A stretch of DNA of 64,000 nt from Urechidicola croceus. Its GTDB lineage: Bacteria > Bacteroidota > Bacteroidia > Flavobacteriales > Flavobacteriaceae. The stretch covers positions 1,757,501 to 1,821,500 of the forward strand of contig NZ_CP017478.1 of the NCBI RefSeq assembly GCF_001761325.1, read 5' to 3'. A model generated the notes under the pieces. It did no database searches and had not been told where the DNA came from. It was given only the letters and a program-made list of their open reading frames with translations. Below are positions 25,397-35,900 of this stretch, piece by piece (the first letter of the stretch is position 1; each line of letters starts with the position of its first letter). The position numbers and the translations under genes were made by a program.

Positions 25397-27928
25397 TTAG
25401 TACTCCCTACTAATTAAACTAAAATGTCCTTTTCTGCTTACTAAATTCCCTTCGGCATCAGTTGCTACAAAATTGTACCAATAATCTCCAGATGGCATTT
25501 TATGACCATTATAGTATCCATTCCAACCATCAGAATTTGGATATAATTTTGTCATTATCTTACCAAATCTATCATAAATATGAATCATAGCATTAGGAAA
25601 TTTCTCAGCATTTATTATATGCCAAGTATCATTTCTCGAATCATTATTTGGAGTAAAAAATCTTGGTGCCCCAACTATCATAACATTTCGCTGAATTGCA
25701 TCAAACTGGCAACCATTTAAGTCTCTAACTATTATGTCATAAGTTCCAGGAGGAACATTTTCAAACACATTGTCTGACTCAAAGTTCACACCATCATAAG
25801 AGTATACATAATCTCCTATTCCAAATGGTGTTTCACTTACAATTCCTTCTACTTCAATAGTCAAAATATTATTTTCACTAAAATCTTGAATATCAATATT
25901 TGTTATAATAGGGGCTTCAGATAGTGAAATACTTACTACAGCACTTACTTCAGCACATTTTCCAGCAGTTGAAACAGTATATGTATAATCACCTGCGTTT
26001 TCAATTGCTGGATCAAAAATTCCATCTCCTGCTATAAGTTCTGGAGTCCAAACACCTCCAGTATCTGGAGTACCATTTAATACTGTAAATAAATCAATTG
26101 CTGCATCAGTTTTACATAATGAAATAGAATTATCTTCTCCTGCATTTGGCTCAACATCAACTAAAACACTAACAATTGATGATGATCCAGGACAAATACT
26201 TGTTCCTTGTAATGTATAAGTGTAGTCACCTTGTAAATCTATTGAAGGATCAAAAATTCCTGTACCACTGGAAAGGGTTGGTGTCCAAACACCTCCAGTT
26301 TCTGGTGTTCCTTCTAACGCATCAAATAAATCAAAAGGAACTTCATTAGAGCAAAACTCAATAGTACCATTTGTTCCTGCATCTGGTCTATTTTCAATTG
26401 TAACATCAATAATTGATTCATCTGAACAATCTCCATTTACTATTGTATAAGTATAAATTCCTGCTGAGTCTGTCATTGGATCAAAAATTCCTGTACCACT
26501 TGTTAACGTTGGAGACCAAGTACCTCCTGAATCAGGTGTACCCAATAATTCTGAAAAAAGATCTATTGGTGTGCCTGTAGAACAAATTAAAACTAAATTA
26601 TCTTCTCCTGCGTCTGGTGAAACAGTTACAGTTACATCTACAAAAGAACTTGTTTCTGGACAAATACTTGTTCCTGGCAAAGTATATGTATAAGTTCCAC
26701 TTATATCCGTTGAAGGATCAAAAACTCCTGTTCCACTAGTTAAAGTAGGTGACCAAACACCTCCTGTTGCTGGAGTCCCTCCTAATTCATCAAATAAATC
26801 AACTGGAGTACCTGTTGAACAATACTCTACTATGGCATTTGCTCCCGCATCAACTCTTGTTTCTACATTTACATTTACTATTGCTTCATCTATACAATCT
26901 CCACTTTCAACTGTATATGTATATGCTCCTAAAACATCAACTTCTGGATCAAAAACACCAGTTCCACTAGTCAAAATTGGAGACCATGTTCCTCCTGTAT
27001 CTGGATTTCCTCCAAGTATAGTAAATAAATCTAAGGGTGCTTCAGATGAACACAAATCTATATTATCACCTATACCAGCATTGACACTAATAACTCCAAT
27101 AATAAAACTCTCTTCATTTATAGAAGTATTATTTGCATCAAAAACTTCAACATTATATTCAGTTTCTGTTGCTAAAATTCCAGATAAAATAGGTCCTGTT
27201 TCTGCTAATACATCTCCATTTTCTGACCAAACGTAATAAGAAGCATTTGGTGTGGTTGCATCTAAATTAATTTCTTCTCCATCACAATAACTATCTGTAT
27301 TTACAACCGAGCAATCTAAACCATCAGTAGTTGGATCATTTATAACATCTCCAGCAAATGATAGTACAAAACCAGTATTGGTATTTGAAAAATTATTAAT
27401 CATTAATATGTAAGTTTCACCTGCAATTACATCTAACCAAGGTGAATACGCCGACCCTCCAATACCAATTCCTGTTTGACCAGAAGCCCCAGAATAATTA
27501 CATCTTACCGGAGGTTGAGTTGAAATATTACCACAATTTCCAGTAGTTTCCTCAAAGGGACCATACAGCCCAAAATCCCAATCCTCACTTAAATTAATTG
27601 GAATAATATCAAACCCAAATTGACCGTCTGCTGCGGCAGTAAAAGTATACCAAGCTGAATTTGATTCAACTGTTCCAGAAGGTCCTCCTCCTGGACCTAA
27701 ACAGCCAGATACAGATGCGCCATTAAAATCATCAACTCCAAATCCTCCTACAGTACCATTTGAACCAGAATCATTACATATTGGAATTGCATTAGAACAA
27801 TCAGACTGAACAGTCTGTGCAAATATTAAAAATGGAAATATCAATAAACCAATAAAAATTGATGTATTTTTTCTATTAAATAACTTATATTTTTTTTTCC
27901 CTTCTAAACTCTTATTTATACAATCCAA
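25397..27928 (-). CDS. Repetitive surface adhesin with type B T9SS sorting domain
   Basis: An 843-residue secreted protein. The N-terminus has a long basic n-region and a hydrophobic core (FIGLLIFPFLIFAQ). Residues about 42-205 form a conserved globular domain, residues 283-671 are five repeats of about 78 residues, and residues 756-843 are the gliding-motility-associated C-terminal domain (FFTPNNDSRNDTWHI, DRFGKIM, GWNGYYNGHKMPSGDYWY). The type B sorting domain means export by the type IX system and cell-surface retention. Its PorP/SprF partner follows. I would expect an adhesin or matrix role but have no ligand evidence. Confidence 0.9.
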   Translation of the reverse strand: MDCINKSLEGKKKYKLFNRKNTSIFIGLLIFPFLIFAQTVQSDCSNAIPICNDSGSNGTVGGFGVDDFNGASVSGCLGPGGGPSGTVESNSAWYTFTAAADGQFGFDIIPINLSEDWDFGLYGPFEETTGNCGNISTQPPVRCNYSGASGQTGIGIGGSAYSPWLDVIAGETYILMINNFSNTNTGFVLSFAGDVINDPTTDGLDCSVVNTDSYCDGEEINLDATTPNASYYVWSENGDVLAETGPILSGILATETEYNVEVFDANNTSINEESFIIGVISVNAGIGDNIDLCSSEAPLDLFTILGGNPDTGGTWSPILTSGTGVFDPEVDVLGAYTYTVESGDCIDEAIVNVNVETRVDAGANAIVEYCSTGTPVDLFDELGGTPATGGVWSPTLTSGTGVFDPSTDISGTYTYTLPGTSICPETSSFVDVTVTVSPDAGEDNLVLICSTGTPIDLFSELLGTPDSGGTWSPTLTSGTGIFDPMTDSAGIYTYTIVNGDCSDESIIDVTIENRPDAGTNGTIEFCSNEVPFDLFDALEGTPETGGVWTPTLSSGTGIFDPSIDLQGDYTYTLQGTSICPGSSSIVSVLVDVEPNAGEDNSISLCKTDAAIDLFTVLNGTPDTGGVWTPELIAGDGIFDPAIENAGDYTYTVSTAGKCAEVSAVVSISLSEAPIITNIDIQDFSENNILTIEVEGIVSETPFGIGDYVYSYDGVNFESDNVFENVPPGTYDIIVRDLNGCQFDAIQRNVMIVGAPRFFTPNNDSRNDTWHIINAEKFPNAMIHIYDRFGKIMTKLYPNSDGWNGYYNGHKMPSGDYWYNFVATDAEGNLVSRKGHFSLISREY
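25916..27082 (-). repeat. Five tandem protein repeats in two alternating types
   Basis: Each unit of about 78 residues runs from (N/D)AG to the next, with the core DLF-x5-GTP-TGG-WSPTLTSGTGIFDP and YTYT. Units 1 and 3 end in GDC(I/S)DE, whereas units 2 and 4 end in GTSICP; unit 5 differs again. This shows that a double unit of about 156 residues was duplicated. Positions are residues 283-359, 360-437, 438-514, 515-594 and 595-671. Confidence 0.85.
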
Positions 27929-27972
27929 AGTATGTGATTTTATTAATAAATATACAAACTATTTCATTTAAT

Positions 27973-30099
27973 CTATTTAATTCCCAATTTAACTAATAAT
28001 GGATCAATAGAAGGTTCTTTTCCACGGAATCCTTTATATAATTCCATTCCTTCTTTTGAACCACCAAGACTTAACATTTTGCGGTATTTTTTTGCTGTTT
28101 CTTGATCAAATATACTACCCGCTTCTTTAAAAGCCGCAAAAGCATCTGCATCTAAAACCTCAGACCACTTATAACTGTAATATCCTGAAGAATATCCAAC
28201 AGGGCTTGAAAAAATATGATTAAAGTAACCACTTCTATAACGTGGAATAATTTCTGGAATCAACCCTAACTTGTCCATTTGTTCTTTTTCAAACTGACGT
28301 GCATCACGTTGCTTTGTATCTTTCAATGTGTGCCAAGCCATATCTAAATATGCTGCTGCCATATATTCAACATTTGCAAATCCGCTATTAAAACTATTGG
28401 CATCATTCATTTTCTTAATCAAAGCATCAGGAATAACCTCTCCAGTTTTATAATGCTTTGCATATAATTTCAACACTTCTGGTTCACTCATCCAATTTTC
28501 CATTACTTGAGAAGGAAACTCTACAAAATCACGAGGAACATTAGTACCAGATTGAGATTCATAGGTTACATTAGAGAATAAACCGTGTAATCCATGTCCA
28601 AATTCATGAAACATCGTTTCTGCATCAGAAAAAGATAATAATGATGGTTCTGTTTCAGTAGGTCTTGGAAAATTAAAATTATTAGTTACAATTGGTGTTA
28701 CATAATTTCCATTTACATTAGACTGTGCTCTTAATTCATTCATCCAAGCACCTCCACGCTTACTCTCACGAGCAAAGAAATCCATATAAATAACACCTAA
28801 ATGCTTTCCATCGGCTTCTAACACTTCATACACTTGTTGATCAGGATGCCATTTTGGAATATCTTTCAATTCTTTAAATGTCAAACCAAACAATTTTGTA
28901 GCCAATTCAAATGCTCCATTTTTTACTGCATTGAACTCAAAATAAGGACGCATTTCATCTTCATCAAAATCATATCTTTCTTTTCTAACTTTCTCAACAT
29001 AATGTCTCCAATCGCTTCCATTAAAAACTCCCTCAGCACCATCTTTTTTCATAAAAGCTGCCATTGCTGCTCTTTCTTCTTTGGCTACATTTAAAACTGG
29101 CTCCCATAGTTGATCCATAAATTTATATACAGCATCAGGGTTTTTAGCCATTCTTTCTTCTAAAACTAAATGCGAATGTGTTTCATATCCTAACAAATTG
29201 GCTTTTTCAACTCTCAATGAAGCCATTTCTTGAAGAATTGCTTTATTATCATTTTCATTATCATTATCTCCACGCATAGCGTAAGCATCAAATATTTTCT
29301 TACGTAATTCTCTATTTGGAGATGATTGTAAAAACGGATTGATACTTGGTCGTTGAACGGTAAATGACCATCCATTTTCATGACCTCTCGCTTTTGCTTC
29401 ATCGGCAGCCAAAGCAACAAGACTTGAAGATAAATTACCTAAATCTTCTTTATTAGTTACATGTAAATCGTATGCATTTGTTTCTGCTAATACATTTTTA
29501 CCAAAAGTATCTGCCAACTCGGCAAGACGACTATTTATAGTTCTTAAGCGTTCTTCTTTTTCTCCTTCTAAACTAACACCAGAACGGACAAAACCTTTGT
29601 AAGTATCTTCCAATAATTTGTACTGCTCGCCTGACATTTTTGACTTATCCGCAGCATCATATACTGTTTTCACACGTTTAAATAAATCTTTATTTAAATT
29701 GATATCATCAGAATGTGCCGAAAATATCGGAGCCATTTCTCCTGCAAGTGCTTTGATGGAATCATTGGTGTGTGCTGAATTTAATGCGTAAAACACACTA
29801 GAAACTCTATTTAAACTTTTACCTGACATTTCTAAAGCCTCTATTGTATTTTCAAAAGTTGCAGGTTCAGAATTGTTAATTATTTTATCAATTTCAGATT
29901 TGTGCTCAGCAATTGCAATATCAAATGCTGGTTTATAATCAGAATTTTTAATTATATCAAATGGAGGTACCCCAAATGGTGTGTTCCATTCTGACAACAA
30001 TGGGTTTTCAGATGTGTTATTTGCCACTTTTTCTTCTTTTGTTTTACAAGACATCAATAAAATAATTGATGTAAACATTATTATATTTATAGATTTCAT
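27973..30099 (-). CDS. M3 family metallopeptidase, lipoprotein (peptidyl-dipeptidase Dcp-like)
   Basis: A 708-residue zinc peptidase of the thimet/Dcp family. The signal peptide MKSINIIMFTSIILLMSC ends in a lipobox cysteine, so it should be an envelope lipoprotein that digests oligopeptides. The zinc motif is in MFHEFGHGLHGLF (HExxH), with the downstream glutamate expected about 25 residues later in the segment FVEFPSQVMENW. Length and domain layout are normal. It is a single gene divergent from the 30264 gene. Confidence 0.93.
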   Translation of the reverse strand: MKSINIIMFTSIILLMSCKTKEEKVANNTSENPLLSEWNTPFGVPPFDIIKNSDYKPAFDIAIAEHKSEIDKIINNSEPATFENTIEALEMSGKSLNRVSSVFYALNSAHTNDSIKALAGEMAPIFSAHSDDINLNKDLFKRVKTVYDAADKSKMSGEQYKLLEDTYKGFVRSGVSLEGEKEERLRTINSRLAELADTFGKNVLAETNAYDLHVTNKEDLGNLSSSLVALAADEAKARGHENGWSFTVQRPSINPFLQSSPNRELRKKIFDAYAMRGDNDNENDNKAILQEMASLRVEKANLLGYETHSHLVLEERMAKNPDAVYKFMDQLWEPVLNVAKEERAAMAAFMKKDGAEGVFNGSDWRHYVEKVRKERYDFDEDEMRPYFEFNAVKNGAFELATKLFGLTFKELKDIPKWHPDQQVYEVLEADGKHLGVIYMDFFARESKRGGAWMNELRAQSNVNGNYVTPIVTNNFNFPRPTETEPSLLSFSDAETMFHEFGHGLHGLFSNVTYESQSGTNVPRDFVEFPSQVMENWMSEPEVLKLYAKHYKTGEVIPDALIKKMNDANSFNSGFANVEYMAAAYLDMAWHTLKDTKQRDARQFEKEQMDKLGLIPEIIPRYRSGYFNHIFSSPVGYSSGYYSYKWSEVLDADAFAAFKEAGSIFDQETAKKYRKMLSLGGSKEGMELYKGFRGKEPSIDPLLVKLGIK

Positions 30100-30236
30100 T
30101 ACTATTTAATTAATTTTTTAAAATAAGATATGCAAAATACATATTTTTATTAGAAGAAGTTTAAAATTTAACAATCTATAATTCTCTACACGAAAAATAT
30201 TAAAACGCTGATTTTCAGTCATTAATTTAAATTTAG

Positions 30237-30244
30237 TATTTTTC
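30237..30244 (+). promoter_or_regulatory. Possible -7 box before the DHH-like gene
   Basis: TATTTTTC differs at one base from TAnnTTTG and lies 19 bases before the ATG at 30264. No -33 element is evident. Confidence 0.35.
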
Positions 30245-30263
30245 ACACCGAAATTTAATTGCT

Positions 30264-31256
30264 ATGAGTGAAATCAAATCTATTATTGACACCATAAATC
30301 AGTCAAAAAAACTATTACAACCTAATCAAAAATGCATTATTAACACTGACATTGATGGCTTATTAAGCGCTTTGGTTTTACAACATTTTTTAAATTGGAA
30401 AATTGTTGGTTTTTGTGATAGTAAAGATACTATATGGATTGATCCAAATGAAAGAAATACTAATAACGAAATTGTATTTGTTGATATATTTGTTGGCAAT
30501 CCAAATTATAAATGTATCGACCAGCATATTGTGGCTAAAAATAAAAATCATGTTAAAAAACTAACCCAAAATAGCAACAAACAAAATCCTAATTTTAATA
30601 GAACTAGGTACGCATCTTCAAATAAAAAAGATCCTAATGCATATGCTTGGAAATATCCATTTGGCACGGTTCATTATTTAATTGCTTGTTTGGAAGGATT
30701 GGGATATAAAATCTCGATTGAGAATACAAAGTTTGAAAACTATAATACATTTGACTTAATTTTAAGAGCCGATGACACTGCAAGATCGACAGCCGACAAG
30801 TATAGAGATAATGCTTTAGATTGGTGGAAATGGTTAATTGAATTAGGAGATAATCAAACTTCCCAATTAGCAGAATACTGTATTAAACTTGATTCAAATT
30901 ACGCTAATAAATCTCATTCGAAATTAGAGAATATTTTCAAGTTGAAACATGAATGTAGTTCATCTGATGGAAATTTTTCAAAACAATTAAAAAGATCAAA
31001 AGGAAAAATAACTCCAAAGTTAACACAGTATTTTGAAGACGTTTCTAGTTCAATTCAACTTCCTACGTTAAAAATTAATGACGAATATAAAACCTTAAAA
31101 GGAACTTTTTTAACTGAAAGCACTAAAAACACAAAAAAGATAGATACTATTTTAAATAATGACAACTTATTCTCATACGCTTACACATATTGTATGGGAC
31201 CTCTTTCAAAAAAAGGATTTAGTTATACTATGGGACCTCTAAAGTGGGAAAAATAA
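30264..31256 (+). CDS. DHH-phosphoesterase-like protein of unknown function
   Basis: I do not recognise a named family. The 330-residue cytosolic protein has an N-terminal segment that resembles motif I of DHH phosphoesterases (INTDIDGLLSALVLQHF, about residues 26-42), then EIVFVDIFVG and CIDQHIVAKN at the spacing where motifs II and III (D and DHH) occur, here with DQH in place of DHH. A later block DLILRADDTARSTADKY may supply another aspartate pair. The C-terminal 100 residues are lysine-rich. It converges on a cytosine methyltransferase with no bases between the stops, which suggests but does not prove a restriction or defence partner. Confidence 0.55.
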   Translation: MSEIKSIIDTINQSKKLLQPNQKCIINTDIDGLLSALVLQHFLNWKIVGFCDSKDTIWIDPNERNTNNEIVFVDIFVGNPNYKCIDQHIVAKNKNHVKKLTQNSNKQNPNFNRTRYASSNKKDPNAYAWKYPFGTVHYLIACLEGLGYKISIENTKFENYNTFDLILRADDTARSTADKYRDNALDWWKWLIELGDNQTSQLAEYCIKLDSNYANKSHSKLENIFKLKHECSSSDGNFSKQLKRSKGKITPKLTQYFEDVSSSIQLPTLKINDEYKTLKGTFLTESTKNTKKIDTILNNDNLFSYAYTYCMGPLSKKGFSYTMGPLKWEK

Positions 31257-32501
31257 TTATTTATCTGCTAAGACTTCCTCTTGAAATAATTGTTTTAACC
31301 CATAAACCTGATAATCAAACTCTTCATTGCATAATAAAAATTTCGCAAACAATTTCACAACCTCAACATTTACTGAATTACCGAGTTGTTTATAGGCTAC
31401 AGAGTCCTTTTGATGTAACATGAAGCTATCAGGAAAACTTTGTAAACGTGCACCTTCTCTTGGAGTCAAATATCTTTTTCGCTCTCCTATAATAGAAGTT
31501 TGTGTTATAGCAACCAATGCAGGAAAAAAAGTTGGTCTTTTAACGCGTAGTCCCGAAGGTCTAAAATGCATGATGGTTTCCCAAATATTTGGCTCATCTG
31601 TTTGCCCTGCTTGCCATTCAAATTTTGCCTTAGAACCTTTAAAACTTTCTAATCTTTGTGCTTTTTTCAACCATCTATCAATAAATTTTTTATTTTCAAG
31701 ATATAATTGATTGTTCTTAAGAATAAAGTTTTGTTTCCATTTTGGATATGCTTCTATCTCTTCATCTAAATCCAATTCTTTCAAATAGTCACTCCAAATG
31801 GGAAAACCTGGTAATCTCCCTTTGATGTTTTTTATAAATTCATCCCAAATATTTATCAATTCTAATTTTTGCTTATCAAGAAAATATTTTTCAATATTTT
31901 CAATTTCATGTTCTTCCTGTAAAATTGAATCAATAGAACAATCATTTTTATCACGAGTGATTTTAAAATCAAAACTAGGTATTGTACCTAAGTCTTTTCG
32001 TTGACATAATATAAAAACACGTTCACGAAATTGTGGAATACCAATATTATGAGGACTGAAAATTATTGGATTTTTAGCAACATTATATCCTATTTCATTT
32101 AAGTTTTTACGTATTACTTTCCAAGTATTTCCATTATCATGGCCAGCTAAATTTCGAACATTTTCAAGTAATAAATATTTTGGCTGATGGTATTTTGCAA
32201 TACGAAGAATATCAAAAAACAACGTACCTCTTGAATCAGATATACCCATTCTATTTCCTGCTTTTGAAAACGACTGGCAAGGAAAACCACCACACAGCAC
32301 ATCATGCTCTGGAATATCTTTTTCACTTACTTTAGTAATATCACCATGTGGTTTTAAACCGTAATTTTTTTCATAAGTAGCGCGGCATTCTTGATCAATA
32401 TCTGAAGCAAAAACACAAGTTCCTCCTAAACTCTGTAGCGCTTGATGAAAACCACCAATACCACAAAACAAATCAATAAATTTAAATGGTTTTTCTATCA
32501 T
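31257..32501 (-). CDS. DNA (cytosine-5-)-methyltransferase
   Basis: Transfers a methyl group from SAM to C5 of cytosine. The 414 residues show the ordered motifs: I (FIDLFCGIGGFHQAL), IV with the catalytic cysteine (GGFPCQSFSKAG), VI (LLLENVRNL), VIII (QFRERVFIL), IX (REGARLQSFPDSF) and X (QLGNSVNVEVV). The variable target-recognition region is about residues 190-310; the recognised sequence cannot be read from it. No typical restriction endonuclease is adjacent, only the convergent DHH-like protein, so it is either an orphan or half of an unfamiliar pair. Confidence 0.94.
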   Translation of the reverse strand: MIEKPFKFIDLFCGIGGFHQALQSLGGTCVFASDIDQECRATYEKNYGLKPHGDITKVSEKDIPEHDVLCGGFPCQSFSKAGNRMGISDSRGTLFFDILRIAKYHQPKYLLLENVRNLAGHDNGNTWKVIRKNLNEIGYNVAKNPIIFSPHNIGIPQFRERVFILCQRKDLGTIPSFDFKITRDKNDCSIDSILQEEHEIENIEKYFLDKQKLELINIWDEFIKNIKGRLPGFPIWSDYLKELDLDEEIEAYPKWKQNFILKNNQLYLENKKFIDRWLKKAQRLESFKGSKAKFEWQAGQTDEPNIWETIMHFRPSGLRVKRPTFFPALVAITQTSIIGERKRYLTPREGARLQSFPDSFMLHQKDSVAYKQLGNSVNVEVVKLFAKFLLCNEEFDYQVYGLKQLFQEEVLADK

Positions 32502-32544
32502 TATAATAAATCAGCAACTTCGAATGAAGTGGTGTATAAAGTTC

Positions 32545-32552
32545 CAAAAATA
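32545..32552 (-). promoter_or_regulatory. -7 box of the methyltransferase promoter
   Basis: The minus strand reads TATTTTTG, a perfect -7 match, about 43 bases before the methyltransferase ATG. The expected -33 TTTG is not at the usual spacing. Confidence 0.5.
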
Positions 32553-32625
32553 CTAATTAGAACTACAAATGGCTAGGTAATTAAAAGATATTCATTCACG
32601 AGTTGTTAACAGATATAATAATAAA

Positions 32626-32651
32626 GAACCTCTTGATTTCTCAAGAGGTTC
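32626..32651 (-). terminator. Intrinsic terminator behind a dead sorting-domain gene
   Basis: An 11-bp perfect stem (32626-32636 with 32641-32651) with a four-base loop lies just after the stop of the pseudogene remnant. The minus strand continues into a T-rich stretch. It may now end readthrough from the 32927 gene. Confidence 0.7.
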
Positions 32652-32674
32652 AATAAAAAATTAGAAAACAGGTT

Positions 32675-32910
32675 CTATTTCACAACGAGTTTAGTATTAC
32701 TTTGAAATCTACTATTAGAATATAATTGCAGTATATACAATCCACTTTCAAAGTTTGATACATCTATATATTTTTAAAAAACTTCAGTATCTAAATTATT
32801 AAAATTTAACACTTTTATTAATTTTCCTTGCAAGTTAACAATTTCAATTCGAATATCAATAGGCTTATCTTCAATATATAATTATAATATTAATAAAAAT
32901 TATCATCAGA
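32675..32910 (-). pseudogene. Remnant of a type A T9SS C-terminal sorting domain
   Basis: Reading the minus strand back from a TAG at 32675-32677 gives a recognisable type A sorting domain: IRIEIVNLQGKLIKVLNF, then YIDVSNFESGLYILQLYSN and a closing TKLVVK. One in-frame TAA (32774-32776) interrupts it, a second TAA stands at 32882-32884, and the upstream piece SDDNFY (32893-32910) is in another frame. The body of the cargo protein is gone. The remnant fills most of the 425-base gap between the methyltransferase and the 32927 gene; apart from its terminator and the methyltransferase promoter I see nothing else there. Confidence 0.75.
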
Positions 32911-32926
32911 TATGTATAAAATATAT

Positions 32927-35900
32927 TTAAAACCCAAAACCAATTCCAAAAGTAATTCGAACTCCATCATCACTATTAAAGGCTGCTAAATTTCCACTTA
33001 AAACATCAGCAGCATTAAAGAATATTCCACCTCCTACGGAAGTATTCCAATTTTCAGAGTGAAAATCAGGATTGTAAAATAAGTTATCTTCTATCCATAC
33101 TTTACCATAATCAAAACCTGCATAAATTCCAATATTCAATGGTATTACTGCAGTTTGTACTTTTCTTAAGTTTAAGCGTAAATCGGTTGATTGTACAAAA
33201 CTACTACTTCCAGTAAATCGCTCATTTCTATAACCTCTTAATCCATTATTACCACCGATGTTGGCTGCTTGATAAAACTCATAATCATCTCCTAACATAA
33301 TATGTGCTTTCGCTAAAGTTGCAAAAACCAATTGACCACTAGAAACCAGTTTATAATCAAATCCTAATGAAGGAATCACATATCCAAATCCATTAGAATT
33401 GTTAATGTTTGATTTATATCCTAAGGTTAAACCTGTTTGCATTCCTAATGTAGGAAATGCATCATTATCTTTGTTTTTAAAATTCAAATCTGTTTCAAAA
33501 CCAATAAAACTCTCTGTATTTTCTTCGCCACTTTCTACATAAAAAGTATTAACATACCGACCTTCTGTCTCTTCAACTTCAACTGATTCATAAATCATTG
33601 AGGTTTTAAAACTCGCTCCTGTTCTTCCTCGCCATATTAATGAGGGTGCAAATTTCAACATGCTCAATTTAACTCTGTTATAATCGAGTCCTAGTTCTTC
33701 ATCAAAATTTGGAGTTGCGTTTCCGTAACCAAAAAAGTTTCCACTAAAGTTTGGACTTGTATATTTTGTTTCTATCCCTAAATTGGCTTTTCCTATTACA
33801 TTTGCAAACTCTCCATTGTATGAAAGTTCAAATCCATTTGTAGCAAAATAATAGGCTCCAGAAATGATATGTTGAGATGTAAATGGGTTTCTTTCAAATC
33901 CATAAACTGTATATGTATCGCTAATTCCAAATTTAACACCATCATCTGGATTATAACCAATAACTGGAATAATTTGGTTGGTATTGTTTTTTATTTTTTT
34001 GTATGAATATACATTTGTCTCATAATCATCAGTCAATTTAACCCGTGCTTTTTTGGCATTTTCTACATCATTTTTTTTAGACTTATAATCGTAAATAGAT
34101 ACTTTTCTACCGTTTTCAACAACATAAGTATCGTTATTTTGACCTCCAACAATTCTCAACGGAATTACAGAATTCCCTTTACCCTTTACTTCAAAGTAAT
34201 CATCATCATCCAATCCATAAATCCAAATTTCTTCGGTCAAAGACTTGTCGTATAGATGTTCAAATGTGATATCGTCTTTTTTATTTTTCTTGATATTATA
34301 GGTTGTAACTTTAGTTTTTCCGTTTGGCAAACGAATAATTTCAAACCAATCATCACGATCTGTTCCTTTAATTACAGCATACTTTTTTATTATTTCAAAA
34401 TATTCATCTGAATAATTTTTTAATTTATTTCTTCTTTGAATAAGTACACGTTTTATTTCTGCAACGGTTTCTCTATTTATTTCTTTTGGAATAAATTTTA
34501 ATGCCTCATCAATAACTTCATCAGTAATATTTTTTTGAATAAATATTGCTTGTTCATCCCACAGTTCTTTATTTGTATCATTTATTAAAACCATATCTAA
34601 TGAATATGGAGATGCATTAAAACTTTTGACACTACGTATATCTTCATTAAAACCTTCCATCAGTTTTAATGGAGGAATAATTCTAGTTAACAAACGCATC
34701 AAAGGGCCATCACCCATATTAGAAAATGTTTGATCTCTATCTCGCGGAATTGGCTTATATATTTTCATATCATTCTCTTCAAATACTGCCCATCGCCATT
34801 GATCAACGTGACGATCCCAATCACCGATAAGCATATCAAATAATCGTGCTCTTACATATGCTGTCTTATCAACTTGATGCTTGTTATTTTTTCTTAACTT
34901 CTTAAACAAATCGTCTGTACTAATGATTTTATCAGCATTTCCAAAACTTTTTTGATCTCCATGACCAGAAGTTACTCGTTCTTCAATCATGTATAATTCA
35001 TCGCCAAATTCATTATTAAAAACACCTAAGGATTTTTGTTTAGGTATATAAAACAATCTAGGATTGGTATGATAAACATCTATTGCATCTGATAATGTTG
35101 CAGTTGTAAATGGTGCATATGGTTGTGAGCCAGTATAAAAATCAAGTAATAAATCTTCGGTATATGTATTTTCAAATTGACCAACGATATATTGATCTTT
35201 AAAAGCCATTGCTTGCAAATAAATTTCGGCACTTTTTTTAAGTGCACGCATTACATATTCTTTACCTTCAGGATTTTCTAATCGTAATGATTTTGATTGA
35301 TGTCCTCCTCCTTTTCTTAGAGCTTTTAAACCTCCAAAAAGGGTGTCAATATTTACGGTTGGGGCATTGACTAAGGTGCTATAATCTTGTCTATATCTTT
35401 CTCCCCATACACTTCTATGAAACTTATTTTTTGTAGTTTTTTCCTTAGTGTAAACTGAAGCAGTTTTATGAGATTCAAACTCTTCTGGGTATCTTTTTTT
35501 TATATCATCATTATCTTTGGGTAGTACTTCTGTAACAAACAACAACTTTTCATTTACACCATCGGAAGTATCATAAAAACTTACTTGTGAAGACCCATCA
35601 GTAAAAACATCATATTTAGCATATCCTGAGCCTCCATAAGAAAATTTACTACCATTTACTACTCTTGCTGCTTCTCTTTTTGAACCAGCACCGCTAACAA
35701 TTTGAGGAGTATTATCTTCAACTATGTATTGCAAATTGTGTTCATGCCCTGAAACAAAGACAACTTTTTCAGCAAATTGGGATAATGTTACTACTCTTTC
35801 TTGTAATTCTTTATACAGTTTGTTTTGAAGATCTGCTGGTGAAATTCCACTAGTTTTTCTTAATATATTAATTAAAGAACCAACTCCTGGCAATGGTACT

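Noticed and set aside
26749-27236. Plus-strand frames of 73 and 134 codons opposite the adhesin
   Set aside because: They are shadows of the T/G-rich repeats of the minus-strand gene; no promoter or start context supports them.
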